Below, piece by piece: positions 28,599 to 37,532 of a stretch of DNA of 64,000 nt; position 1 is the stretch's first letter; the number at the start of each line of letters is the position of its first letter. This DNA is from Saccharopolyspora hirsuta (GTDB lineage: Bacteria > Actinomycetota > Actinomycetes > Mycobacteriales > Pseudonocardiaceae). Position numbers and translations under genes: made by a program. Below the pieces are notes generated by a model. That model saw nothing but the letters and a program-made list of their open reading frames with translations. It made no database searches and had not been told where the DNA came from. The stretch lies in contig NZ_VWPH01000007.1 in assembly GCF_008630535.1 (NCBI RefSeq), forward strand, positions 434,001 to 498,000, read 5' to 3'.

Positions 28599-29381
28599 GT
28601 GGGCGACAGCAGCGACGTGCCCGCGCTGCGGCGGGGCCTGGCGATCCTGCGGCTGCTGGCCGGGCGGGCCGGGCCGGTGTCGGCCGGGGTCATCGCCCGC
28701 GACCTGGACCTGCCGCGCTCCACCACCTACCACCTGCTCGCGGAGCTGGTGGCGGCCGGATTCGTCACCCACCTGCCCGAGGAGCGCCGCTACGGCCTGG
28801 GCATGGCGACCTTCGAGCTCGGCTCGGCCTACCTCCGCCACGACCCGCTGGAACGCCTGGCCGGGCCGCTGCTGCGCCGCCTGGTCGACGAGGTCGGCTC
28901 CACCGCGCACCTGGGCGTCCTGCACGGCGGCGAATCGCTCTACCTGATCAAGGAGCGCCCGTCCCAGCCGCAGACCCTGGTGACCGACGTCGGGGTGCGC
29001 CTGCCCGCCCAGCTGACCGCCTCCGGCCGAGCGATGCTCGCCCACCTGCCCGCCGCGCAGGTGCGAGCCGTCCTGCCCTCCAGCGAGCGCTTCGTCCGCC
29101 GCACCGACCGCGGCCCCCGCAACCTCCCCGAGCTGCGCCGCCTGCTGGCCGCCGAGCAGCGCCGCGGCTGGGCGGTCGAGGACGGCTTCGTCACGGCGGG
29201 CTTCGCCTCGGTGGCGTGCCCGGTCTTCGACCACGGCGGCCACCCGATAGCAGCGATCAGCGTGACCTTCCGCCACCCCTGCGAAGGCCAGGAGTGCGGC
29301 GCCACCTGGCCGGACCTGGCGGGTCAGGTTCACCGGACGGCGGCCGAGCTGACCACCAGGATCAGCGGACGCCCCACCTGA
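28599..29381 (+). CDS. IclR-family regulator of histidine utilisation
   Basis: 260 residues. N-terminal winged helix (VPALRRGLAILRLLAGRAGP, then ARDLDLPRSTTYHLLAELV) and C-terminal IclR effector domain (YLIKERPSQPQTLVT, QLTASGRAMLAHLP, and ASVACPVFDHGGHPIAAISV) are complete. Divergence from hutH and the palindrome between them suggest it controls the hut operon, probably in response to urocanate or histidine; neither ligand nor sign can be read. The GTG at 28599 has GGGGAGG four bases upstream, better than any earlier in-frame start. Confidence 0.9.
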   Translation: MGDSSDVPALRRGLAILRLLAGRAGPVSAGVIARDLDLPRSTTYHLLAELVAAGFVTHLPEERRYGLGMATFELGSAYLRHDPLERLAGPLLRRLVDEVGSTAHLGVLHGGESLYLIKERPSQPQTLVTDVGVRLPAQLTASGRAMLAHLPAAQVRAVLPSSERFVRRTDRGPRNLPELRRLLAAEQRRGWAVEDGFVTAGFASVACPVFDHGGHPIAAISVTFRHPCEGQECGATWPDLAGQVHRTAAELTTRISGRPT

Positions 29382-29512
29382 CGGCACCGGCACCACGGCC
29401 GATGGGGGGCTTGCTCGGGGATCGGTGGTGATACCGGGGTGGGGTTGGCGAGGAGCGGTGCCGTTGGGTGCGGGGTTGGGTTTGGGTTCAAAGCGTTGCT
29501 TTGTGCGGTGTT

Positions 29513-29532
29513 GCAATTTCAATCGAAATTGC
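29513..29532. repeat. R4 palindrome, copy 1
   Basis: GCAATTTC-AATC-GAAATTGC, perfect 8-base arms. It is AT-rich in a GC-rich background, in the 383-base gap between the convergent IclR and osmoprotectant-binding protein genes. Confidence 0.8.
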
Positions 29533-29568
29533 CAGCGTTCTCGACGGAACCTGCAGTGGCGAGGTGAG

Positions 29569-29588
29569 GCAATTTCAATCGAAATTGC
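29569..29588. repeat. R4 palindrome, copy 2
   Basis: Identical 20 bases, 56 bases downstream of copy 1 in the same orientation. The bases between are unrelated and GC-rich. Confidence 0.8.
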
Positions 29589-29602
29589 AGACGTCACCAC
29601 CC

Positions 29603-29662
29603 CTCGGACGGCCGTCGCAGGACGTCCCCCTCGGACGGCCTCTCGGACGGGCCCTCGGACGG
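29603..29662 (+). repeat. four CTCGGACGG repeats
   Basis: CTCGGACGG occurs at 29603, 29630, 29642 and 29654; the last three are 12 bases apart. It follows the R4 pair and has no coding explanation. The rest of this gap (29382-29764) is low-complexity GT-rich DNA and a terminator. Confidence 0.7.
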
Positions 29663-29720
29663 GCGGGATCGGGGGTTGGGCTGGGTTTCGTGGTGGGTGC
29701 CAAGCTCAGCGGGAACGTCT

Positions 29721-29753
29721 GAGGGGCGCCTCCGGTGTGCGGAAGCGCCCCTC
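29721..29753 (-). terminator. terminator of the osmoprotectant ABC operon
   Basis: GAGGGGCGC (29721-29729) pairs perfectly with GCGCCCCTC (29745-29753), with further pairing inside the loop, 12 bases after the operon's last stop. There is no T-run. Confidence 0.5.
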
Positions 29754-29764
29754 GGGACTTCGGG

Positions 29765-30643
29765 TCACAGCCCTGCGCTGGTGATGAACTCCTTCGCCAG
29801 GTCTGCCGGGTTGGCCTTGTCGACCTCCAGGCGGCGGTTGAGGTCCGTCAGCTTCTCCGTGGTCAGGGCTCTGGACACCTTGTTCAGGGCTTCCGCCTGC
29901 TGGGGGGTCAGCTTTCCCTTGTGCACCAGGGGGACCACGTTCTGGGCCGGGAACATGTTCTTCGGGTCGTCCAGCTTCACCAGGTTCTTCTCCGCGATCT
30001 GGGAGGACGTGGTGAACAGGTTGGCCACCTGGATCTGGCCGTCGACCAGCGCGTTCACCGTGATGGTGCCCGCCTCCACGGGGCGGATCTCCTTGAAGGT
30101 GCAGCCGTAGTCCTCGGCGATCTTGGCCTCCCAGCGGGACTTCCACTCCGCCGGGGCGCCCAGCACCAGCTCACCGCAGCGCGGCCCGAGGTCGGCCATC
30201 GAGCGCAGCCCGCTGCCCGCGGTGGCGGCGGTAACGGTCAGCACGTCGGAGTCCTCCGCCGGGGACTGCTCCAGCAGCTCCATCTCCCCCGGCACGGTCC
30301 GCTTCAGCTGGTCGTAGACCTGCTGGGTCTCGGTGACCGAGGACTTCGGGTCCAGGTACTCCAGCAGGTTCCCGGTGTAGTCCGGCACCACCGAGAGCTC
30401 CCCGTTGCGCACCGCGTTCACGTAGAACTCGCGGGCGCCGATGCGGGGTTTGGTCTGCACGTCGGCGCCGGTGGTCTTCAACGCCTCGGCGTAGATGTGC
30501 ATCAGCAGCTCGCTCTCGGCGAAGTCCGCCGAGCCGACGACCAGCGTGCCGCCCTGGTTTCCATTGGCCGCCAACGGGTCCTGCGATCCGCAGCCGGTCA
30601 GCAGCAGCGCCGCCGCAGCCGCGCACACCAGCAACCGCTTCAT
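29765..30643 (-). CDS. osmoprotectant (glycine betaine/choline/carnitine) ABC transporter binding lipoprotein
   Basis: 292 residues. The N-terminus MKRLLVCAAAAALLLTGCGS is a lipoprotein signal with lipobox LLTGC, so the protein is anchored outside the membrane. The body (LVVGSADFAESELLMHIYAE, then PDYTGNLLEYLDPKS) is that of the OpuBC/OsmF-type binding protein, which takes quaternary ammonium compounds. It is the last gene of a four-gene operon (ATPase, permease, permease, binding protein), and its ATG overlaps the preceding stop. Confidence 0.9.
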   Translation of the reverse strand: MKRLLVCAAAAALLLTGCGSQDPLAANGNQGGTLVVGSADFAESELLMHIYAEALKTTGADVQTKPRIGAREFYVNAVRNGELSVVPDYTGNLLEYLDPKSSVTETQQVYDQLKRTVPGEMELLEQSPAEDSDVLTVTAATAGSGLRSMADLGPRCGELVLGAPAEWKSRWEAKIAEDYGCTFKEIRPVEAGTITVNALVDGQIQVANLFTTSSQIAEKNLVKLDDPKNMFPAQNVVPLVHKGKLTPQQAEALNKVSRALTTEKLTDLNRRLEVDKANPADLAKEFITSAGL

Positions 30644-31323
30644 CAGTCCTTACCTCCTCGTCGGGCGGCCAGCTGCAGACCTCGCGGCACCAGCAGCCGG
30701 GTCGCACCGGCCAACACCAGATCGAGCAGCACCGCCAGGACCGCAATCACGATCGCGGCCGAAGCCATCTGCGCGTAGTCGCTGATCTTCAACCCGTCCA
30801 GCAGGATCCGCCCCAGCCCGCCGAGCCCGACGTAGGCGGCGACGGCGGCGGTGGCCACCACCTGCAGCATCGCGCTGCGCACCCCGCCGAGCACCAGCGG
30901 CAGCGCGGTCGGCAGCTCCACCTGCCACAGCCGCTGCGCGGCGGTCATGCCCATGCCCTTTGCCGCGTCCACCGCGTCGGCCGGGGCGTTGCGCACGCCC
31001 GCGTAGGCGCCGGAAAGGATCGACGGGATGGCCAGGATCACCAGCCCGGCCAGCGCGGGCAGCTCACCGAGCCCGAAGCCCAGCACCAGCAGCGTCACCA
31101 GGCCCAGGGTGGGCAGCGCGCGCATCGCGTTGCCGACCCCGACCACGAGCACCGACCCCCGCCCGGTGTGTCCGATGTAGACACCCAGCGGGACGGCCAC
31201 CAGCGAGGCCGCCGCCACCGACACCACGCAGTAGTAGAGGTGCAGCAGGGTCTGCGCCAGGACGCCGCCCGGCCCGGTCCAGTGCGCCGGGTCGGTCAAC
31301 CACGCGATCAGCTCGCCGATCAC
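30643..31323 (-). CDS. osmoprotectant ABC transporter permease (second)
   Basis: 226 residues, about six membrane helices, with the binding-protein-dependent permease loop containing AAKGMGMTAAQRLWQVELPTA near 130-150, which contacts the ATPase. GLGGLGRILLDGL near 183 is typical of OpuBB/OpuBD-type permeases. The GTG at 31323 overlaps the stop of the other permease (GTGA); the frame extends to 31368 but would then overlap further. It forms the channel with the partner permease. Confidence 0.88.
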   Translation of the reverse strand: MIGELIAWLTDPAHWTGPGGVLAQTLLHLYYCVVSVAAASLVAVPLGVYIGHTGRGSVLVVGVGNAMRALPTLGLVTLLVLGFGLGELPALAGLVILAIPSILSGAYAGVRNAPADAVDAAKGMGMTAAQRLWQVELPTALPLVLGGVRSAMLQVVATAAVAAYVGLGGLGRILLDGLKISDYAQMASAAIVIAVLAVLLDLVLAGATRLLVPRGLQLAARRGGKD

Positions 31324-31972
31324 GCCGCGCTCACCCCCGCCCGCGCCCACGGCGTGGCCAGCCGCCACAGCACCACCAGCAGCAGGTCCACCACCAGCGC
31401 CAGCAGCAGGGTCAGCACGATGCCGATGACGATCTGCACCGGGTAGTCGCGCTGGAACCCGTCGGTGAACAACCGACCGAGCCCGCCGATGCCGACCAGC
31501 GCGCCCACGCTGACCATGCTGATGTTGCTGACCGAGGCCACCCGCACCGCGGAGGCCAGCACCGGCACCGACAGCGGCAGCTCGACGCCGAAGAACCGCC
31601 GGGCGGGCCGGTAGCCCAGCGCGGTGGCCGCGGCGACGACGTGCGCGGGCACCGAGTCCAGCGCGTCCTTGACCGGGCCCACCAGCAGCGCCGCGGTGTA
31701 GAGCGTCAGCGCGATGACCACGTTGATCGAGGACAGCAGCGGGGTGCCCAGCAGACCGGGGATGATCACGAACAGCGCCAGCGACGGGATCGTGTAGACG
31801 ACGTTCGCGGTGCCCTGCAGCGCACCGCGCAGCCAGCGCACCCGCTGCGCCAGCCGCCCGAGCGGCAGCGCCAGCAGCACACCGAGCAGCAGCGGCAGCA
31901 GGGCCAGGTAGACGTGCTCGGCGAGCTGGCCGAACACCAGCTCGCGATTGCTCGGGCTGCCGAAGTAGTCGA

Positions 31973-31976
<4 letters not shown>
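31320..31976 (-). CDS. osmoprotectant ABC transporter permease (first)
   Basis: 218 residues, about six helices. The permease loop ALGYRPARRFFGVELPLSVP and GIGGLGRLFTDGF are the same two marks found in the partner permease, so the two are paralogous subunits of one channel. The GTG at 31976 overlaps the ATPase stop by four bases, and its own stop overlaps the next GTG, so all three are translationally coupled. Confidence 0.88.
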
Positions 31977-33064
<1,088 letters not shown>

Positions 33065-33135
33065 CCGAGCCCCCTCATGTTCGGTCTGTTCGGCAAGCGG
33101 CGTGAGCCGCTTTCGCTTTCGGTGAGCTGGTTCGC

Positions 33136-33295
33136 AACTCGCACCGCCGCGGGTTCACGGTGCCCACCCCGCTGGGGTTCCTTCCGGCGAGGACGGCCCT
33201 GACGCGGTGTATTGGCATGCATAAGTCAGGGCACCCGCAGTCCAGGCGGGCGCTGAGGTTCCGCCACCGGCACCGCCACGCAGAACGACCACTGG
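33136..33295 (+). repeat. R3 repeat, copy 1
   Basis: About 160 bases that recur, with short indels and roughly 85-90 percent identity by eye, at 35066-35210, and in part on the opposite strand at 53121-53236. Internal inverted segments (GCCCTGAC / GTCAGGGC; GGCGG / CCGCC) could fold. It lies in the divergent gap between the osmoprotectant operon and the BpsA-like gene. The remainder of the 33065-33439 gap shows no gene. Confidence 0.85.
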
Positions 33296-33423
33296 AACAC
33301 TCCCTAGTCGCGGTCCCCCTAAACCCGGCCGACCCTAGCTCGATCGGACGCATCGTGCGATCGCCGATGCACACGTGTGATCTCGTTCCGCCTGCTGAGA
33401 GCGCGGCGCCGAACCGAGCACCG

Positions 33424-33429
33424 TAAGCT
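33424..33429 (+). promoter_or_regulatory. possible -10 element (TAAGCT) for the BpsA-like gene
   Basis: TAAGCT ends ten bases before the ATG, which has no ribosome site. A very short leader is implied. Confidence 0.3.
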
Positions 33430-33439
33430 GATTCACCCG

Positions 33440-34975
33440 ATGAACACTGCTCCGCACCCCACTCCCGATCCCATCGACGCCGTGCAGGGACTGCTCGCCG
33501 ACGCCGGTGTGCTCGCGCGCCGCCTGCGCGAGGTCCTCGCGCAGCTGACCGGCGAACCCGTCGAGCTCGATGAGCTGATCCGCCGCACCGCGGTCACCCG
33601 GCGCACCGTCGAGGACCTGCTCGCCGCCGCCGGTCCCGACCTGGAAACCACCGGCACCGCCCACCGGCTGGCCCCGCAGGCCCGCGACCGCTACCGGGAG
33701 CGCTTCGCGCTGGACGAGCTGGGCGCGGCGGCTCCGACCGGGCCCGAGCAGGCGGCGCTGATGCGCGAGTTCATCGACGGCGGGCCGAAACCCGCGGCCG
33801 CGCTCGACCACGTCACCGCCACCCCGGAAACCGCGCTGCGCCGCGCCGAGTGGCTGCGCGACAACTACGACCTGCGCGGCGCCAACGTGCTCTGCTTGGG
33901 CGACCACGACCTGACCTCGCTGGCGCTGGGCCTGGTGGCGCCGTCGGTGTCGGTGACCGTGGTGGACGTCGACGAGCGCATCCTGCAGCACATCGACACC
34001 GTCTCCGCCGAACGCGGGTTCGACGTCCGCACCCTGCACGCCGACCTGCGCTTCGGGGTGCCGCCGGTGCTGGAGGGCTGGGCCGACCTGGTGTTCACCG
34101 ACCCGCCCTACACCCCGGAGGGCATCGGCCTGTTCGCCACCCGCGCCGCCGAATGCCTGGCCGGGCCGCACAGCCGCCTGCTCGTCGCCTACGGCTACAG
34201 CCCGCGGACCCCGGCGCTGGGCCACAAGGTGCAGCAGGAGCTGCTGCGGCTGGGCATGGTGTTCGAGGCGATCCTGCCGCGGTTCCACCGGTACTTCGGC
34301 GCGCAGGCCATCGGCAGCGCCAGCGACCTGTACGTGTGCCAGCCGACGGCCCACACCCGAAAGCTCGCGCTGCGGCAGGCGCCCGGCATCTACACGCACG
34401 GGCCGCAGTCGGTGGAGGCGATCGAGGCGACCGCGCCACCGGAGTTCCTGGCGGCGATCGGCGAACGCCTCGGCACCCCGGTCAGCTCGCTGCGCGACCC
34501 CGGCTGGTCGCGCCCGATCAAGCGCCAGCCGCAGCCCCCGGTGTACGACCTGCGGTCGGACCCGGGCCCGTGGCTGCTGCGCATGCTGCTGGCGGGCAAC
34601 ACCGACCGGCTGGCGTTCCTGGTGGACAACAACCACCCGGACATCACCAGCGAACGCGCCCAGCACGCGCTGTCCGACCTGGTGGCGGCGAAGTACCGGC
34701 TGCGCTTCCACCGCAGCACGCCGAACTCCCGGCACGCCCTCGTGGTGGCCGACCTGGTGGAACCGGACTCGGTGGCCGGTTACCTCCTGCAGCGCGCGCA
34801 CGGCAAGATCGGCAACGTCTGCCGCGAAGGCCTGATCGCCCACGTCGACCCGGAGCTGACCAAGCGCACGGCCAAGGACCGAGTCGTCGCGCTCGCCCCA
34901 ACCCCGTCGGACCTGGACCTGCGCCTGATCGACCTCCCCCGCCACCGCATCGCCGACCTCCTGGCCCGGCTCTAG
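33440..34975 (+). CDS. BpsA-like aminopropyltransferase (branched-chain polyamine synthase family)
   Basis: 511 residues. An N-terminal winged-helix region (ELDELIRRTAVTRRTVEDLL) is followed by a Rossmann aminopropyltransferase core: CLGDHDLTSLALGLV near 152, VVDVDERILQHIDT near 174, and the catalytic-loop-like FTDPPYTPEGIGLFATRAAE near 218. This motif order is that of N4-bis(aminopropyl)spermidine synthase BpsA (old DUF43). Known BpsA proteins are about 350 residues; here another 150 or so residues (WLLRMLLAGNTDRLAFLVDN onward) follow. It could make branched polyamines or modify another amine. R3 copies lie on both sides. Confidence 0.75.
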   Translation: MNTAPHPTPDPIDAVQGLLADAGVLARRLREVLAQLTGEPVELDELIRRTAVTRRTVEDLLAAAGPDLETTGTAHRLAPQARDRYRERFALDELGAAAPTGPEQAALMREFIDGGPKPAAALDHVTATPETALRRAEWLRDNYDLRGANVLCLGDHDLTSLALGLVAPSVSVTVVDVDERILQHIDTVSAERGFDVRTLHADLRFGVPPVLEGWADLVFTDPPYTPEGIGLFATRAAECLAGPHSRLLVAYGYSPRTPALGHKVQQELLRLGMVFEAILPRFHRYFGAQAIGSASDLYVCQPTAHTRKLALRQAPGIYTHGPQSVEAIEATAPPEFLAAIGERLGTPVSSLRDPGWSRPIKRQPQPPVYDLRSDPGPWLLRMLLAGNTDRLAFLVDNNHPDITSERAQHALSDLVAAKYRLRFHRSTPNSRHALVVADLVEPDSVAGYLLQRAHGKIGNVCREGLIAHVDPELTKRTAKDRVVALAPTPSDLDLRLIDLPRHRIADLLARL

Positions 34976-35065
34976 CCGTCGGCTTCTTTCCGGGACGCAG
35001 CCGCGAGGCGTACGCAACAACAGCGTTGGGTTGCCGCAAGCGCGCAGCTCTTAACCCACCCTCGC

Positions 35066-35210
35066 AGCTCGCACCGCCGCGGGTTCACAGCGTTCGCCTG
35101 GCGAGGACGGCCCTGACGCCGTGTATCGGTCATACATAAGTCAAGGCACCCACAGCCAGGCGGGCGCTGAGGTTCCGCCACCGGCACCGCCACGCAAAAC
35201 GAGGCTGGAA
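35066..35210 (+). repeat. R3 repeat, copy 2
   Basis: Same orientation as copy 1 and alignable over its length (GCACCGCCGCGGGTTCAC start, GGCACCGCCACGC end). It lies between the 3' ends of the BpsA-like and YczE-like genes, so the BpsA-like gene is bracketed by direct repeats. Confidence 0.85.
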
Positions 35211-35218
35211 TCAATCAT

Positions 35219-35890
35219 CTAGCCGTCGGCGGCGAGGCGGACCGTGGTGACGCGGAGGAACTGCTGGACCAGCGGGCCCATGAGCAGCGCGATCAGCAGC
35301 GTGCCGAGGCCGACCGTGCCGCCGAGCAGCCAGCCCGCGGTCAGCACGACCAGCTCGATCGCCGTGCGCACCAGCCAGATCGGCTTGCCGCCGGAGAGGC
35401 GGACCGCGCCGGTCATCAGGCCGTCGCGCGGTCCGGAGCCGAACCTGGCGCCGAGGTAGACCGCGTCGGAGAAGGTCAGCATCAGCAGGCCCAGCAGGAG
35501 GTAGCCGATCTGCTGCACCAGCGAGGTCGGCGGCGGCACGAACAGCGCGGCGAGGTCGGCCGAGGTGCCGACCAGGACCACGTTCAGGAACGTGCCCAGG
35601 CCGGGCAGCTCGCGCAGCGGGATCCAGCAGAGCAGGACCACCACGGCGGTCAGGTTCGTCGCCCAGCCGAACGACATGCCGGTGCGCAGCGAAAGCCCTT
35701 CCGCGAGCACGCTCCAGCTCGACGCCCCCAACGACGAGCCGACCAGGAAGGTCAGCGCCGTGCCGTAGCCGACGAGCCCCACCAGCAGCTGGACCAGCCG
35801 CCAGGCCTTCTTCTCCGCTCGGAGCTGCTCACCGGCCGTCATCCGCCTCGCCACGAACTGGCCGCGCTCGGTTTGCGGTGCTCCAGTCAC
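35219..35890 (-). CDS. YczE/YitT-like integral membrane protein
   Basis: 223 residues with about five hydrophobic helices (LVQLLVGLVGYGTALTFLVG first). The blocks SSLGASSWSVLAEGLSLRTG, ARFGSGPRDGLM and WLLGGTVGLGTLLIALLMGP are the hallmark of the YczE family of inner-membrane proteins. The biochemical function is not established. GTG at 35890 was chosen because GAGGA lies five bases upstream; an ATG at 35842 is an alternative. The next gene downstream in its direction is the convergent BpsA-like gene, with R3 copy 2 between. Confidence 0.82.
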   Translation of the reverse strand: MTGAPQTERGQFVARRMTAGEQLRAEKKAWRLVQLLVGLVGYGTALTFLVGSSLGASSWSVLAEGLSLRTGMSFGWATNLTAVVVLLCWIPLRELPGLGTFLNVVLVGTSADLAALFVPPPTSLVQQIGYLLLGLLMLTFSDAVYLGARFGSGPRDGLMTGAVRLSGGKPIWLVRTAIELVVLTAGWLLGGTVGLGTLLIALLMGPLVQQFLRVTTVRLAADG

Positions 35891-36023
35891 AGATGTCCTC
35901 AACGCCTGCCCCCGGAGGGGTTCACGAGATCCGCGCGACGCGGATCGATGTCCCCCCGATCCTGGGATCGGCGCAGCACCGGTTGAAAGAGCCAGATCGG
36001 CCGTACTGGCTCCTCCCCGGGGA

Positions 36024-36893
36024 TCAGCGCTCTTCGAGGAGCGCCCTGAGCGCGGCGGCGAACTGCGCGGGCCGTTCGGTGGGCCCGAGGTGGCCGCCGG
36101 GGAGCTCCGCCAGCGGCAGGCCGAGCTTGGTGGCGAGGGCCGCGGCGGCCCGGTACGGGAGCTGGCCCCGGGAGTCGATGCCCGCGACGGGGACCAGCCG
36201 CGGGCCCGCCGCACCGAGCGCGGCCAGGTCGACCTCGCTGGTGGTGAACGGGATCAGGATGTGCTCCAGGAACAGCGGTTGGAGCTCGCCGAGCAGCGGC
36301 AGCAGCTCCAGCAGTTCCGGGGTGGGCGGTTCGGGCGAGGTCTCGGCGTAGCCGTCGAGCCAGTCGCCGGGTTGGTGCAGCTCCGGGGAGTCCGCGCCGG
36401 GTTCCACGGCCGTCATGACCTCGGTCATGAGCCGAGCGGCTTCCTCCATCCCCCGGGTGCGCGCAGCCGTTCGGACCGCTTCGAGCGCGTCCCGGTGGCG
36501 TTCGGCGTCCGGCAGCAGGCCGAGCACCGGGGGTTCGTGGACGACCGCGAGCCGGAGCCGGTCGGGGTGGCGGGCCAGCAGGTCGAGGGTGGCGATGGCG
36601 CTGGAGCTGAAGGCGAACACGATCGGCGGCTCGTCGAAGAGCGCCTCGACCAAGCCGAGGACGTCCCCGGCGAAGACCTCCGGGTGCTGGTCGCGGTGCT
36701 CGGTGTTCGGCCACGCCGAGACCACGCGGCTGGACGCGGAGACGACGCGGTAGCGGTCGGCCAGGTGCGCGGCGAGCCCGTCGAGGACCCCGGCGTGCCC
36801 GGCGCCGCCGGGCAGGAGCAGCAGCGGCGGGCCGTCGCCGCGGTCGCGGTAGTCGATGGGGACGCCGTCGAGGGTGAGCGTTCCGGTGCGGAT
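36024..36893 (-). CDS. alpha/beta hydrolase, possible non-canonical (ATC) or lost start codon
   Basis: The recognisable protein runs about 289 residues. The first strands and the oxyanion-hole loop PPLLLLPGGAGHAG lie upstream of the first ATG/GTG/TTG (GTG at 36725), after which only 233 residues remain. Going upstream there is no standard start before an in-frame TGA; the only position matching a normal N-terminus and a ribosome site (GGGAGA) is an ATC at 36893. The nucleophile elbow is FSSSA, not GxSxG, and the histidine is in LPGGHLGPTERP. It follows a TetR gene by 19 bases and is probably its regulated partner. It may be a start-codon mutant or use a rare start. Confidence 0.7.
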   Translation of the reverse strand: MRTGTLTLDGVPIDYRDRGDGPPLLLLPGGAGHAGVLDGLAAHLADRYRVVSASSRVVSAWPNTEHRDQHPEVFAGDVLGLVEALFDEPPIVFAFSSSAIATLDLLARHPDRLRLAVVHEPPVLGLLPDAERHRDALEAVRTAARTRGMEEAARLMTEVMTAVEPGADSPELHQPGDWLDGYAETSPEPPTPELLELLPLLGELQPLFLEHILIPFTTSEVDLAALGAAGPRLVPVAGIDSRGQLPYRAAAALATKLGLPLAELPGGHLGPTERPAQFAAALRALLEER

Positions 36894-36912
36894 GGGTTTC
36901 TCCCGTCAGGTG

Positions 36913-37482
36913 CTAGATCTCGGACCAGTTGTCCAGGACGTGGTGGAGCGTGTCGATCGCCCGCCGCCACGAGGTGTCGAGGCTGTGGTCGGCGGTGAAG
37001 CCGTTGGTGGCTTCCAGGTCGCTGAAGCCGTGCAAGGTGCTGCGCAGCAAGCGGACCGCGTCGGTGGCGTCGGGTTCGGAGAGGTCGTAGCCGCGCAGCA
37101 GCGCGTAGCAGACCTCGACGATGCGCGCGGCGCCCGCCGATTCGGCGAGCCCCTCGGACGAGACCGGGTGCCGGGTGGCCGCGTAGCGGCCCGGGTGCCC
37201 GGTGGCCAGGGCCCGGTAGGTGTCGGCGAAGGCGACTAGGGCGTCGTAGCGGGAGCGTCCCGCCACGGCCTCGCCCAGGGCGTCGGCCCATTCCGCGAGC
37301 GCCCGCAGCGCCACGCGTTCCTGCAGGTCGGCGAGGCCCCGGATGTGGGTGTAGAGGCTGGCGTCGCGGACGCCGAAGCGCTTCGCGAGCGCCGCCAGCG
37401 TCAGGTTCTCGAAGCCGATCTCGTCGGCGAGGTCGGCGGCGGCGGACACCAGGGCGTCCGGGGTGATCCTCGCGCGCGGCAT
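36913..37482 (-). CDS. TetR-family regulator (WHG-type C-terminal domain)
   Basis: 189 residues. Helix-turn-helix ITPDALVSAAADLADEIGF followed by TLAALAKRFGVRDASLYTHI; the C-terminal part with HPGRYAATRHP and LLRSTLHGFSDLEATNGF matches the TetR_C WHG type. A perfect 20-base palindrome overlaps its ribosome site ten bases upstream, implying autorepression. It is cotranscribed with the alpha/beta hydrolase gene downstream, so that gene is probably in the same regulon. Confidence 0.9.
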   Translation of the reverse strand: MPRARITPDALVSAAADLADEIGFENLTLAALAKRFGVRDASLYTHIRGLADLQERVALRALAEWADALGEAVAGRSRYDALVAFADTYRALATGHPGRYAATRHPVSSEGLAESAGAARIVEVCYALLRGYDLSEPDATDAVRLLRSTLHGFSDLEATNGFTADHSLDTSWRRAIDTLHHVLDNWSEI

Positions 37483-37492
37483 TTCCTAACCT

Positions 37493-37512
37493 CCCTAGGA
37501 TCAATCCTAGGG
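37493..37512. promoter_or_regulatory. TetR operator palindrome
   Basis: CCCTAGGAT-CA-ATCCTAGGG, perfect 9-base arms, ends ten bases before the TetR ATG and includes its ribosome-binding region. Confidence 0.75.
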
Positions 37513-37532
37513 TACACAGGAAACCGGCCGGA

